Positions 43,258-55,220 are shown, counted from the first letter of the stretch. The stretch is 64,000 bases of DNA from Heterohyrax brucei (GCA_028571685.1 CM053141.1:79051833-79115832); one strand, 5' to 3'. The notes: generated by a model from the letters alone, not told the origin. A program made the numbers and translations.

Positions 43258-43763
43258 TTCTAGTCATCTGGTACTACTACTCTAACAGAAATACCACAAG
43301 AGGATGGCTTTAGCAAAGAAAAGTTTATTCTTGCACAGTCCAGTAGGCTACAAGTCCAAAAAGTTCTTGTGTTGCACGAGTCTGCGGTCCGGGAGCATCT
43401 TGGTGCAAGAACTTCTGGTCTGAAGGGCGTGCTCTACTCCTGGTGCTCTTTCTTGATGGTGTGGGATTCCCCACTCACTGCTTGCTTCCCTTTCCTTTTA
43501 TCTCTTGTAGGATAAAAGGTGGTGCAAGCTATGCTACAGGGAAACTCTCTCTAAATTGGAGCAGGGAGGTGATCTTAGGAATGGTTTTACAGTTCTACCC
43601 TAATTCTCTCTAATATAATCACTCTGTTAACCACAGGCAGAGATTAAGAGTTACAGCAGAGGAAAATGACAAAATGGAGGGCAGTCACAGATTATAGAGA
43701 ATCCCGACCCAGTCAAATTACTACACATGATTTTGGGGACATAATTCAGTGTCTGACACAGGG
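43258..43763 (-). mobile_element. MaLR/MLT1-like LTR
   Basis: CTAGTCATCTGGTACTACTA, ACAGAAATACCACAAGAGGA, CCAGTAGGCTACAAGTCC, CTTTTATCTCTTGTAGGATA, CAGTGTCTGACACA. Same family and orientation as 26925. Confidence 0.78.
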
Positions 43764-45535
43764 TCTTCCTGTTTTTCTCTGACCTGTTACTCTGCCAAGC
43801 TTTATGTTCTTCTCAGGGACTAGTCCCTCCTTATAACATATCTGAAGTAAGTGAGACAAAGTTTTACCATCTTTGCATCTAGTGAGCATTCTTGCTGTAC
43901 TTCTCCCAAGGTGGATTTGTTTGTCCTTCTGGGGATCCATAGTATACTTGTTATTTTGCCAATGTTCTGCTGCAACTCCTTCAGCAAAATTTCACTTATG
44001 TGTGACATTACTAACATTGTTTGATAATTCTCACATTGTTTTTTATCACCTTTTTTTTGGAATGGGCACAAATACAGATTTTTTTTCAGTTGGTTAGCCA
44101 AGTAGCTGTCTTCCAAATTTCTTAGCCTAGACGAGTGAGCACTCTCATTGCTGCGTCTTTTTGTTGAAATGTCTGAGTTGGCATTCTGTGGATTCCTGGG
44201 GCCGTGGTTTTCACCAGTCCTCAGTTCAGCTTGTACCTTTTCCTTCAATACCACTGATGGTTGTTTGTATGCTGCCTCCCAAAGTGGTTGCATGTCAACT
44301 AGTTCTTTTCTGGTATAGTGACTCTGTGTGTTCATTCCATTGTCTTTTGATGCTTCCTGCATCGTTTAGTATTTTCCCCATAGAATCCTAAAATATTTCA
44401 ACTTGAGGCTTGAATTTTCTCTTCAGTTCTTTCCACTTGAGAAATAACAAGCATGCTCTCCCTTTTTGGTTTTCTAACTCTAGGTCTTTGCGCAGATTGT
44501 TATAATCCTTAACTTTGGTGTCCCCTGCTATCCTTTGAAATCTTCTGTTGTAGCTTGTTTACGTCATCATTTCTTCCTTTTGGTTTAGCTGCTGGACGTT
44601 CAAGAGAAAGTTTCGGAGTTTCTGCTGACATCCATTTTGGTCTTGTCTTTCTTTCTTGTCTTTTTAATGACCCCTTGCTTTCTTTGTGTGTGATTTCCTT
44701 GATATTCCACAACTCCTCTGGTCTTTAGTCAAATCTAGTCTTGAGGTGGTCTCTGATTTCAAGTAGGATATACTCGCGGTTGTACTTTGACACTTGTGGA
44801 CTTGTTTCAATTTTCTTCAGCTTCGACTTAAACTGCATGTGAGCAATTGATGGTCTGTTCCACAGTTAGCACCTGTCCTTGTTTTAACCTTTGGTATGAC
44901 TTTTTCTACTGCCTCTTTTCACAGATGCTGTTGATTTGATTTCTGTGTATTCCATCTGGTGAGGTCGTGTATCATTGCTGTTTATGTTGGTGAAAAAATA
45001 TATTTGCAATGAAGTAGCTGTTGGGCTAGCAAAATTCTATCATGGGCTTTGTTTCTGTCACCAAAGCCGTATTTTCCAGTTACTGATTTTTCCTTCTTTT
45101 CCCTTTCACATTCCAATCACAAGTAGTTATCAATGCATGTTGATTGCATCTTTGATCAATTGTAACTGCAAAAGTTGATAAAAATTTTCAATTTCTTCAT
45201 TTTTGGCCTTAGTGGTTGCTGCATGAATTTGAATAACAGTCATATTAACTGATCTTTCTTGTAAGCATGTAGATAGTATTGTATCACTGACAGCACTGTA
45301 CTTCAGGATAGATCTTGAAACAGTCTTTTTGGCAATGAATGCAACACCAATCCTCATCAAGTTGTCGTTCTTGACAAAGTAGATCATATGATTCTGCAAT
45401 TCAGAAAGGCCCATACCGATCCACTTCAGCTCACTAATGCGTAGGATATTGATGTCTATGCATGCCATTTCAATTTTTGATAATTTCCACTTTTCCTAGA
45501 TTCATGCTTCATACATTTGAGGTTCCATTTATTAC
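43764..45535 (-). mobile_element. RTE LINE with endonuclease and 3'UTR, reverse transcriptase core deleted
   Basis: Reading the minus strand from 45535, an APE-like endonuclease appears (45468-45130: DINILRISELKWIGMG, NLMRIGVAFIAKKTV, TVIQIHAATTKAKNEEIENFY). Then comes the linker (KRSNESAHSSRLRNLEDSY near 44150) and the start of RT (FQKKGDKKQCENYQT, 44070). Near 43968 it jumps into the 3'UTR (reversed GTATACTTGTTATTTTGCC). The RT palm with YADD is missing. Frames are broken. Confidence 0.9.
45130..45468 (-). pseudogene. RTE endonuclease domain, 112-codon open piece
   Basis: The apurinic-endonuclease-like domain of RTE ORF nicks the target. This open piece begins MACIDINILRISELKW and includes NLMRIGVAFIAKK and MTVIQIHAATTKAKN. 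It is one exon-sized remnant of a larger ORF; neighbouring coding blocks lie in other frames. Confidence 0.85.
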
Positions 45536-45539
45536 TGTG

Positions 45540-46000
45540 CGAGAGGGAGAAAAAGCTTTTAAGAAGATTCCCCTTAAAAAGTTCAAAAGTCCAGATGCCT
45601 CTGTCTGGGTCAGCTCAAGGATACTCCTTCCTCCCCTTATGGAATTTCTTGAGATAAGCTCACCTTTTAAGGAGAGGGTAGCTTCTTCCCATGTAACCTA
45701 ATGCTAACTGCTTATCTAGTGCTTCTTTAAGTATGCTATGCCAATGAAATTGCAATATGAAAATATGTATATTGTAGTTGCCAATTAGGAGGATGTATGG
45801 AAATTCCTTTGTTTGCTTCTTTGAGAAAACATATATATAGGAATGTCTGGTGATGGAACAGGGTGCATGGTTATTTTGGACCTGAGCACAGTTGCAGGAC
45901 CACCAGCTCTAATAAACTCCCTTATTCTCAAAGACAATGTGGTGTTTGAGGTGCTTTCTGTGAGCTGTTCTGTTGTTTTTTGTGCTACAACTGGATGTTT
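45540..46000. other. No recognised element
   Basis: Contains two open frames on opposite strands (45785-46055) that mirror each other and look like chance. Confidence 0.35.
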
Positions 46001-46270
46001 GGAGCTGTTTCTTGTCATCTTGAGTTATGTCAAATCGACAAATGAAGGGTTGTAGTCCGTAGTATGTGTATGTACTTCCTTGTGAGAGATGGTATAAAAG
46101 GTTCTAGGTCCTTTCGTTCTGGGAGCTTGATTTGAGGTATATATACCTCCTTGTTCCTTGCCTGTGTGCTTGAAGTAGATACTCTTCCTCCCTCCTCACC
46201 TCAGTGTGTCTTTACTGATGAGAAGCTGCAGCAAACATAACCTGCCTTGGGTAACATTGCCGTAAAAGTA
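46000..46270 (+). mobile_element. Possible LTR with TATA box
   Basis: GATGGTATAAAAGGTTCTAG at 46089 looks like a TATA box, and the following 150 bases resemble an LTR R/U5 region in composition. Family not recognised. Confidence 0.3.
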
Positions 46271-46451
46271 GGTTTAACTTTGTAAGCAACTGTTACATTG
46301 CTGTCCAAAAAGTGGTTTAAAATTTTGCATTCCCATCATCAATTTATGAATTGTTAGTTACTCCAATTTTTCCTCAATATTTGGTATTGTCCTTTTTTTA
46401 AAAAAAAATTAATTTCAGCTATTCTAGCTGTTTTAGCTATTCCAGCCTTCA

Positions 46452-46902
46452 GTATGGACAGCACCTCAGCATCAAGAAAACAAAACTCCTCACTACTGGA
46501 CCAGTAAGCAACATCATCATAAATGAAGAAAGAATTGAGGTTGCACGGACCTCATTTTACTTGGGTCCACAATCAACACCAATGGGAGCAGCAGTCAACA
46601 GATCAATACATATTGCTTTGGAGGAAAAGCTGCTGCAAGGGACCTCTTTAAAGTATTGTACAAGGAAAGATGTCACCTTGAATGCTAAGGGACGCCTGAC
46701 CCAAGCCATGGTATTTTCAGTTGCATCATATGCGTGTGAAAGCTGGACAAGAACAAAGACGACAGAATTGATGCCTTTGAATTGCGGTGTTGGAGAAGAA
46801 TGCTGAATGTACCATGAACCGCCAAAAGAATAGATCTATTCTGGAAGAACTACAAACAGAGTGCTCTATCCTATAGGAATTGACTTTTTTGGCAGGTGGC
46901 AC
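46452..46902 (+). mobile_element. RTE LINE, C-terminal RT fragment
   Basis: The plus-strand frame reads YGQHLSIKKTKLLTTGP, NIIINEERIEVARTSFYLG, LNAKGRLTQAMVFSVASYA and CESWT, matching the RTE C-terminal region. It ends with a stop at 46804-46806, followed by 3' sequence. Confidence 0.88.
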
Positions 46903-46904
46903 AA

Positions 46905-47226
46905 AGGAGCCCTGGTGATGCAGTGGTTAAGTGCTGGGTCACTAACCAAAAAGTAAGTGATTTGAACCAACTAGGGTCTCCACGAGGAGAAAAATGTGGC
47001 AGTTTGCTTCTGTAAAGATTAAAAAGCTGTTGCTGTGGAGCTGATTCATACTTATAGTGACCCTATACAGCTGGGTAGAACTGCCTCAAAGCGTTTTGAA
47101 AGCACAGCTGGTGGATTCACACTGTTGACTTTTTGGGTAGCAGCCAAGCTCTTAACCACTGTGGCACCAGGGCTCCTTGTAAAGTTCAAGCCTTTGGGGT
47201 ATACAGAAACCCTATGGGGCAGTGTT
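46905..47226 (+). mobile_element. AfroSINE split by an antisense AfroSINE
   Basis: Host pieces 46905-47022 (GGAGCCCTGGTGATGCAGTG...CTGTAAAGATTAAA) and 47178-47226 (TGTAAAGTTCAAGCCTTTGG...GGGGCAGTGTTA). Confidence 0.9.
47023..47177 (-). mobile_element. AfroSINE nested in AfroSINE
   Basis: AGCTGTTGCTGTGGAGCTGA, GTGACCCTATACAGCTGGGT, GTAGCAGCCAAGCTCTTAAC, GGCACCAGGGCTCC. Inserted at the host CTGTAAAGATTA motif. Confidence 0.92.
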
Positions 47227-47382
47227 AGGGGATTCCAACAGTTACCTTTTTGGAAGAAAGATTTGGCAATCTGCTTCCAAAAGATCACAGTTGTTGAAAA
47301 CCCTATGGACCATAGTTCTGCTCTGAAATACATGAGGTTACCATGACTTAGAATCAGCTCAGTGGCAGTGGGTTTGGTTTGG
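47227..47382 (+). mobile_element. AfroSINE 3' part
   Basis: AAGAAAGATTTGGCAATCTG, GAAAACCCTATGGACCATAG, GAATCAGCTCAGTGGCAGTG, ending GGTTTGGTTTGG. Confidence 0.85.
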
Positions 47383-47957
47383 TGAATGAAATTGTTGAAA
47401 TCTTCAGTTGTGTTTTGGATTTTGTCTATCTCCCCTTTCAATTTTGCCAGCTTTTGTTTCTAGTGTTTAAACTTCTGCTATAGGATGCATACAAACTTAT
47501 GATTATTATATCTTCTGGGTGAATTGATTATTCCTGGTAAAATTCCTTGTGTATCTTATTTCAACCTTTTACTTTGAACCTGTCTGTAGGTTTATTTTAA
47601 AAGCCCTGGAGTATAGTGGTTAAGTGCTATGGTTGGCAGTTTGAATGCAGTAGGCCCTTCTTGGAAACTCTCTGAGGACAGTTCTACTCTATCCTGTAAG
47701 GTTGATATTAGTAAGAATCAACTCAACAGCAGCAGGTTTGGCTTGGTTTTGGCAGGTTTATATTGAGTCACATTGACAATCTCTGTCTTTTAATTAGAAG
47801 GTTCAGACCATTTTCATTTACTGTGATTGTTGATATGGTTGGTTTTAAAACTACTGTTATGTCATTTGCTTTTTATTTGTCCCATCTGTTTTTTGCTCCT
47901 TTTTAATTCTTCTATTTTTGTCATTTGGGTTTTATTTTAGTATTTCAATTTGTGGCT
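47383..47957 (-). mobile_element. Ancient L1 ORF2 5' region, split by an AfroSINE
   Basis: Reversed L1 wording: TCTATCTCCCCTTTCAATTT, CTTTTAATTAGAAGGTTCAG, ACCATTTTCATTTACTGTGA, TTTATTTGTCCCATCTGTT. Confidence 0.75.
47599..47757 (+). mobile_element. AfroSINE
   Basis: AAGCCCTGGAGTATAGTGGT, GACAGTTCTACTCTATCCTG, GAATCAACTCAACAGCAGC, GGTTTGGCTTGGTTTTGG. Confidence 0.9.
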
Positions 47958-48152
47958 ACTTTGCTGCTTGGCTGCTAACCAAATGGTTGATGATTCAAAC
48001 TCACCCAGCTACTACTTGGGAACAAAACAGCATAATGTGCTTCTGTAAAGATTAGTCTAGAAATTCTTATGAGCTAGTTTTAGTTTGTCATATGAGGTTG
48101 CTATGAGACAAAAGTTGACTTGATTGCACCTAACAGTAACAACAAGTTTTTA
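47958..48152 (+). mobile_element. AfroSINE with RTE-type tail
   Basis: GCTTGGCTGCTAACCAAATG, CTTCTGTAAAGATTAGTCTA, TTTAGTTTGTCATATGAGG, tail GATTGCACCTAACAGTAACA. Confidence 0.82.
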
Positions 48153-48875
48153 TTCACTTGTTTTTAGAAGCTGCCTTTGTGTTTAGAATATGTACCCTTT
48201 GCTTGCTTACCACCTTTTAGTGGGGTTGACAGGGTTTGCTACTGTTCATCTAGTGGTTTTAGTCTTTTGTTCCCATAGTCTGGGTAGGCTTCATGCCTTC
48301 CCTACAAAGGTGGGCTGTGTCTCTCCTCCAGGCCAGTTTCACTGAGGGAGGCCTTCTCCTGTGTCCCAACCCGTTCTCATGGAAGTCATGAGCACCTACT
48401 GGAAGTCTGTGGAAAATAACTGCAGTGGCCACAAATTCCCTTTGTGTTATGTTAATGAGACTGGACTCAATCTATACCAAGGGAATTCCTTTTGTGTTTC
48501 CAGAGGTTCTTTGCTGTTATACTATGTCACTGTCAGCCTTTAGAAACTTGTTAACAATTTTAGCTGAGTTAATTCTACCTACTTGTGTGGTGCCCGGTGC
48601 CTCTTCCTCCCATGCTCTGCCCTAAGTGAGCCAGCAGTGCTCACGTCCCGTCTTCTGGAAGGCTCCTGTGTTTCTTTGGATTTCACACTACATGGTTACC
48701 CTTCAGTCTCACCTCTGTGATTATCTAAGGAAAAGTTATGATTTTGTAGTTCATCCTTTTTTAATTCTGTGGTTAAGGTGAAAATGACACTCTTGCTAGC
48801 TACATCCAAGGAGAAAATTTAAACCCTCAGAACTGTGGCTTTTTAATGCACGAACTCGTCACATATGATTGTCAT
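48153..48875. other. No firm assignment
   Basis: May continue an old L1 at either end (TAAGGAAAAGTTATGATTTT near 48726). Short ORFs at 48361-48625 overlap each other and look like chance. Confidence 0.35.
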
Positions 48876-49390
48876 GAGTTCAACTATGTCCCCCTAACAT
48901 GTGTGTCAATTTGACTAGGCCATGATTCTCAGCATTGTGTGAGTGTCCACCCTTTTGTGATCTGATGTGATTTTCCAATGTGTTATAAATCCTACCTGCA
49001 AGATATCAGTGAGGTGGGATTAGCAGCAATTATGCTAACGGGGCAGGACCTAATCTACAGGATCAGGCTCTATCTTAAAGCAGACTCTCTTTAGATACAA
49101 AAGAGAGAAACAAGAAGAGACACAGGGGAACCTCACACAACTGAGAAACTAGTGCCAGGAGTACAGTGCATATTTTGGTCCTGGGATCTCTGTGCGGAGA
49201 ATTGATTGATGGCGAAGATTGATGACAATGACCTTACCCCAGAGATGACAAAGAAAGCCTTCCCCTGGAGCTGGCACCCTCATTCAGATTCCTAGCATCC
49301 TAAATAGTGGGAGAATGAATTTCTTTTTGTTAAAGCCCTCCACTTGTGGTAGTTCTATTATACTATTAGACGACTAACTCATGGAAAAGT
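48876..49390 (+). mobile_element. Solo LTR, MaLR-like
   Basis: Starts TGTCATGAGTTCAACTATGT. It contains GGGGCAGGACCTAATCTACA and AGAGAGAAACAAGAAGAG and ends GCCCTCCACTTGTGGTAG, GTTCTATTATACTATTAGA, CGACTAACTCA in MaLR style. Confidence 0.78.
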
Positions 49391-49414
49391 TGAAAAGCCA
49401 AATAGGGATTGGTG

Positions 49415-49435
49415 CTCGACGGCACTTGGCTTGGC
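49415..49435 (+). mobile_element. ~21-bp RTE/SINE tail fragment
   Basis: CTCGACGGCACTTGGCTTGG then C. No clear target-site duplication seen. Confidence 0.5.
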
Positions 49436-50680
49436 GGGCGGCAACTCAAAGACTTGCAATACCAGGAAGCCTGGGCTAGAGGTACAAATGGAAGAGGTGC
49501 TGCTGCCACGCCCAGTAGCTGGGGTGACCAACTACAACCGAAGGCTATGGGTGGGTGGGTGGAGCTTGTCTGGCAAGAGCTGGAGCCACGAAGGTATCAC
49601 AGTTACTGATTGGGACTACACTTAAGGCATAAAAGGTGAGAGAAATATGTACTTTCCCTCTTGTTGTATTTAGTTTCTTGATAGTGCCTCCCACTGGGCA
49701 AATTAACCATTTCCAACTGACTAGACAATATAGCCTTCAGGTGTCAGCTAGCTCCTTTATTAGAACAAGTGTGTAGAACTGAGGGCAAACAACCAAGGAC
49801 CAGCACATGTGTTTATCCTTTCTTTTTAAACAGCATGCTTGTGCTACCCTGTATTGATTTTTCAATTTTTGACATTATCTATTGATTCCCTGAGAAATAT
49901 TTTTTTCAGTACCACCTCTGTCCTCCCCCACTGAAACCTCTTATTTCATCTCACAGGTATAGTTACATTGCAATTTTTGTCTAAATAAATAATAAGATAA
50001 TGGGGGAAAATGGATATGAAGAATTGCTAGTTATTAGATATTTACTTTAACTCTCTTTGATTTTTGTCATAGAATTCAAAGAGAGAAAACAGGTTTATTA
50101 AGAAATTATAATAACAATGGAAAAGAGCTTGTAATACTAGTGAAAGTTTCTTGAAGTTTGATCAGAAATATATAAATCTAGAGTTTTCATATTTTTGCTT
50201 TGTGCTCAAGTAAAAATTATTATAAATGTTCTCTACTTTTCCATCATTGTATTCAGGGTTCTCTTATATTTACCATTAGTCAGCTGAAGTCCGTAAAACG
50301 GTAGGAAATATCATATGAATGGGAATAGAACATAAACAAAAGGGGAACAGATTAGTGAAAAGCATAGATGTCATTGAAGACCATGGACTCTGAGACAGAC
50401 AAGTAGCCTTTAAAATTTTCCCTGGATGTTTGTTTCTGGATGCTATAACTGATTGTGACTTTGGAATGCCTTCCTGCTAGCAAAAGATGAGAGAATTTGT
50501 GACTGCAAATGTGTCAGTCAGATCATGTTGGAAGCTAGCATTTCTGGGACTGTGTATACAGGAGGAAGACTATTTTTCCTCCTTGATAGTTTTCTGAGTT
50601 CTCCAAATTTTCTATAGAGAGTAACTATTGAGTTTAATAAGGCAATCAAAACAAAACTTATTAAATAAAACCTATGTCAA
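49436..50680. other. No recognised element
   Basis: GC-rich at the left, A/T-rich later. No gene or repeat family recognised. Confidence 0.35.
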
Positions 50681-50686
50681 TGATAC

Positions 50687-50851
50687 CCACCCACTACCCA
50701 CTGTTTTCAAGTCAATTCTGACTCATAGTGACCCTATAGACAGAGTAGAGCTGCCCCATAGAGTTTCCAAGGAGCACCTGGAGGATTTGAACTACTGACC
50801 TTATGGTTAACAGCTGTAGCACTTAACCACTTCCCTACCAGGGTTTCCATT
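50687..50851 (-). mobile_element. AfroSINE with perfect 10-bp duplication
   Basis: TCAATGATAC occurs at 50677-50686 and 50852-50861. Between them TTTTCAAGTCAATTCTGACT, CCCCATAGAGTTTCCAAGGA, GTTAACAGCTGTAGCACTTA, CCTACCAGGGTTTCC. Confidence 0.95.
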
Positions 50852-50869
50852 TCAATGATACTGGTCTAG

Positions 50870-51688
50870 GGAAAACGTGACAAATAGATCAATCAAAGTT
50901 ACACTACCAGTAAAAGCAAATTTGAGAGATGTTCAGTTGATGAGATCAACAGGATACAGAAGGGTATACAGAATAAAGAAGGTTACTGAGTTCCCTGAAT
51001 AGACCAACAGGGCTCCTTGAAAAGAAAACATGCCTATCTTTAAGCCCAAACAAGAAGAGACTGTAGGTGTACCTGTGATATCACCATCTCTGGGCATAGC
51101 TAATTAGCATTGGAATGGGCTGTAGCCAACCTATGGTAGTTCTGAAACATATTGGCAATTTCTTTGAAACTCTTCTCACCAAGAGGTGGTATATATGTCG
51201 TTCCACTCCTTGGATCTAAGGTGACTTAATGACCAGTCAACCAATACAGCATGGGAACAGTAACTGTAAATTTTGAGGCTAAGTCTAAAAATCATTACAT
51301 CTTTCTGTGGTTACTTACATAGTCTCATTGGAGCCTTGACCCCACCACGTAAGAAAGCCTGTCACACTGAGGTCACCATGCTATGTATGATTCTGCCCAG
51401 ACTAGCCCATGTGATGAGACTACACAGATAGTTACTGGGACCTCAGAAGAAAGAGAAACGTCTGGCAAAGCCCTAGCTGCTTCCCTATTTTCTAGCTTTA
51501 GTCTTCATCTAATTGTGACCGACAGGGAGATCCTGATCTAGAGCTACCTGGCTGAGTGCTTCTCCCAGGCCTGACTCATAGAAACAGTAAAGAAAATCAA
51601 ATGATTATTGTTGCTTTGAGATATCATCATTAGATGTTGTGATTTTGTGACACAACTCTCTATAGCTGACTAATGGTACCAAATCTTT
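50870..51688. other. No recognised element
   Basis: Unique-looking, moderate composition; no gene signal. Confidence 0.35.
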
Positions 51689-51689
51689 T

Positions 51690-51915
51690 CTGGGTATTTA
51701 CTGCTGCAAAACAAACTACCCCAAAACTTAGTGGTGTAAAATACCTACTTTATTATGCTCACAGATGCTGTATGTGATGAATTAAGATAGGGCACATTGG
51801 GAATGACTTGTCCCAGTGTGCCCTGTCTGCAGTATCTGATGCATCAGCTGGAAAGACTCAGAGGCTAGGGGTGACTCTATGGCTGGCAGCTGGTATCATT
51901 TGGAGGTATCTTAGT
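51690..51915 (-). mobile_element. Old LTR or DNA repeat, family not assigned
   Basis: TACTGCTGCAAAACAAACTA, CCCCAAAACTTAGTGGTGTA, TTTATTATGCTCACAGATGC and CAGCTGGAAAGACTCAGAGG follow a common old mammalian repeat I cannot name safely. Confidence 0.55.
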
Positions 51916-51921
51916 CACATA

Positions 51922-52361
51922 CGAGGTATGACAAGTTCGTGAGCTCATCCAAGAAAAAGGGCTATGTACCTCATTACTATCACCATAGTCACCTTCAGAG
52001 TACTTTCCTGGGGAAGCTGCACTGACACTAGCTTCTAGCCCACCCTTCAAAGCAATTTTGGAATTCTTTTTGTGGAATGACCATCAGAGTTGTTGTCATA
52101 TTACCCTTGATGTCCTGACTGTCAGCAAAATGTCTTCCTTTCAGTATTTCCTCTCTCTTTGGGTAAAGACAAAAAATCACTGGGGGCCAGATCAGGAGAG
52201 TACAGAGGGTGTTGCAATGTAGCTATTTGTTGACTAGGTGCCGGCATTGGTGCGTAGCTTCCCAAGGGGAGTCCGTCGAAGGTCACTGTAGTGATATTCA
52301 GCAATGAGGTAAGCAGCACTTAGAACAATCAAGCTCATGGGCTGAATTGTTGCATGTCAAG
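51922..52361. mobile_element. Foldback mariner derivative 3
   Basis: After TA (51920-51921) it begins CGAGGTATGACAAGTTCGTG, reads the mariner right end in reverse to about 52232 (TAGCTATTTGTTGA), then jumps to the forward right end CTAGGTGCCGGCATTGGTGC and ends before TA at 52362. No transposase. Its junction differs from copies 1 and 2. Confidence 0.88.
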
Positions 52362-52539
52362 TATCAGGACGTCTCTATATGGCTTAGGCTTCCTCTCAAT
52401 GTGGTGGCTGGGTCCAAGAGCAAAGTGCAAGGTTCTTAGGGCCTGGGCCTGGAAACCTACATGTGTCACTTTGTCTGTGTTTACCTGGTGGAGGAGACGT
52501 AGACTCCCATCTCTTGAAGTAGAAGAGACATGGATGCTA

Positions 52540-52890
52540 TCTTTTTTATTTTATTTTTGTTGTTGAGAATATACACAGCCAAACATTTGCCAGGTCACCA
52601 ATTTGTACATGTACAATTAGTGACACTGATTACATTGTTTAAGTTGTGCAACCATTCTTAACCTGTTTTCTGAATTGTTCCTCCCCCATTAATGTAATAC
52701 TCGATAGCTTTCCATCTAATCTTTCAGGTTCCTATTGTCAGTGTGATCCCACATAGATCGTTTTTAAAAGAACAGAGTGATAGACCCCATCTATTGATGG
52801 GGTAAGTGTTTAAAAACTTGGGGTACATTTTAGAAACCATCACATGATTCATTTATTAGTCAGTGGCCTGGCTCAAAAAATAAACTGGAT
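52540..52890 (-). mobile_element. Retroposon with reversed A-rich tail, family uncertain
   Basis: TTTTTTATTTTATTTTTGTT is followed by GAGAATATACACAGCCAAAC, ATTAGTGACACTGATTACAT, GTTCCTCCCCCATTAATGTA and GATCCCACATAGATCG. I believe this is another L1 3'UTR type of afrotherians, unverified. Confidence 0.55.
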
Positions 52891-55065
52891 TAATTACTCT
52901 CTCTTAAAAAAAAAATTGAACTAACTAATACAAAAGAGTCAACTAGTTAGAAGTAGAGATGAAAGAACACCATGACATATGGACAGGCCATGGATAAGTC
53001 AAGGTTAGAAGAAGCAGAAACTAGAGAAAGCAGAACATATATTGAATAGAGATAAAAATAGAGGAGAAACAAAATCAAAGAAAATTCACATAGTCCTGGG
53101 AGATATCATTGTAAGTCAGCAAGGTCTCTAGAGTGGCCCTGTGTCTGGCCTTTTCTGTTCACTTCTGGTTCATTCATTGCTTTTAACGTTGGTCTTACCT
53201 TTCTGCCAGCTATCCATGTCATAGGCAGTAACAGTGTCCTACATGGCAATAGAATATGCTGAAATGAATGAGATTGGGCAAAAAGTTTTTTCTTCACTAA
53301 GAATTTTTGCTGACATGATGGTATAAGCTAGTATTAGAGAGAAATGATTGTCTAAAATGGTTGCAGCTGAGAGGTGTAGAAGACCCACTCTGAGGTAATT
53401 ACTTTGGTAATGATCCCTACAGGTTGGAAGAGCTGTGGGGTGAGGGTTGAATAAGACACAGTGTTTCATTATTTCAAAAGATAATTGTGTTGTAATGCGT
53501 GTTGAAATTGAAATAAATAACTTAATAGAGGTTTGGCTTTATCCAGCTATAGGAGTGATTTGTCATGGATAGGAAATGAAAAAAACGTCAAAACATATTT
53601 GGTCAATAGGCTTTCCCTGAAATATGAGAACACTTACCTGGTACATGCTTGTCACGTGAATACTGAATTAGTGTACTCTTTTAAAAGAAGTATATTATTC
53701 AAGAGCAGGTGTTCTCATAGTCTTAAATAGGGACATTTTGATTTTATCTAGTGCTGCATACTAATCTCATCTAACAGAATAATTAGGTAGTCATTAAGCT
53801 ACCACCCTCATAAATGTGTTGATGCCAAGAATACCATCATATTAGAGAGAATAAAAAATTCTGAGTTGTAACACTAAGGTGTGCATTTTTCTTAGTTCTT
53901 CTACCAAACACTCCCCTAAAATTCTGCCAATCAAGTCTAGTGATTTGAACTGCTTTTGCTGCCACAGAAAATATACAATGTGGAGTCAGGTCAGGGGAGG
54001 GTTGTACCTGCTTACATGGGTCTTTCTTTTGAAATGCTCTGGGGCTTTTTACACATTTTATACCTCAGTACCCTAACATTTAATGCTCATTGTAGTTATT
54101 TAACTTAATCATGAGACCAAGGATATAATTGATCTTTCTCCTGTGGGAGGAACATAGAATAACAATGCCCTAATTTTGTATGTCTCTGTTCTGTAATGAC
54201 AGGCTGTCATTTTCTATAATTTACCAGAGATTATGAACAATGTGTGTAGGCTGAATCTAGTTGCCTGGTAACCACCTTTTAAAATTTTCTTAAATGTAAT
54301 TGCTTCTCTGCCAGGAAAACATTGATCCAACAGATCTGCATTGAACTGCTCTGTAACAACTCAACATATTAAATACCCCAGTGATTTTTATTTAAATTCT
54401 TTTTTTTCCTTTTAAATTTTTTTAGGGTAAGCACTTTTGTTATGATCACTATTCCTCTGAGAACAAAGTGAGAGTTGCAAGTAATTGTCTGTACATTGTC
54501 ACTTTTCCCACTGCTTCTTTGTATCTCTTTTTATGTTGCTTTTTTAAGTTGAGGATTTGTTAGAAATAATGAAAATCTCTATTTTCACTTTGAATGATTC
54601 TAAATTGTTTCAAATACCCAATCTGTTTTTCTTTCACCATGTGAACATTTTCTTGGCTTCTGTTTCTACTTCTTGCTGTTAACTGAACATCTGTCTTGCT
54701 GTGTAAGAAAATGAGTCTGAGTGGATAGCCAGAAAATTAAATTCACTTTTTATGGTTGTGTCTGCCCATATGTACTATCTTAAAGGAGGAAATGATTAAA
54801 AGCTAGAATTCAGTTGAGTATTGCTAGTGTTGCAGGCTAATTTTATTTGTTAACTGCCATGCTATTTGAAGTCTGCCCTGCATAGCTGTCCATCATTTCT
54901 TGTTTGTTAAAAAGAACTTCCGTTGATGAGAAAGAGTTTACAGCTGAGAACCAAGTCGGCTTATTCTTTGACTCTAGGTTTGTGGCATGTGTGCAATGGA
55001 AGAGACTAAAATTGGAGTTGAGGAACCATAAGATCCTGCTTATGTTTCTGCCTCCAATCTAGAAA
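52891..55065. other. Largest stretch without a recognised repeat
   Basis: About 2.2 kb, A/T-rich, no SINE, LINE or LTR wording. ORFs are at most about 76 codons. If any conserved non-coding element lies in this window it would most likely be here, but I see no direct sign of one. Confidence 0.4.
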
Positions 55066-55220
55066 AAGGACATTCTGGTAGTGTAGTGGTTAAGTGCTAC
55101 ATCTGCTAACCAAAAGATTGGCAACTTGAATCCTCCAGGCACTATATGTAGCAGTTGCACTCTGTCCTATAAGGTTGCTATGAGTTGGAATTGACTTGAC
55201 AGCAGTGGGAGAGCTTGGAG
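55066..55220 (+). mobile_element. AfroSINE
   Basis: ACATTCTGGTAGTGTAGTGG, CATCTGCTAACCAAAAGATT, GCACTCTGTCCTATAAGGTT, GGAATTGACTTGACAGCAG. Confidence 0.9.

Noticed and set aside
46000..46270. Host promoter at TATAAAAG
   Set aside because: No gene follows; an LTR origin is more likely.
52122..52319. ORFs beginning M..TSLLNITTVTF at 16551, 33105 and 52122
   Set aside because: Similar to each other only because all are the antisense of the mariner right end.
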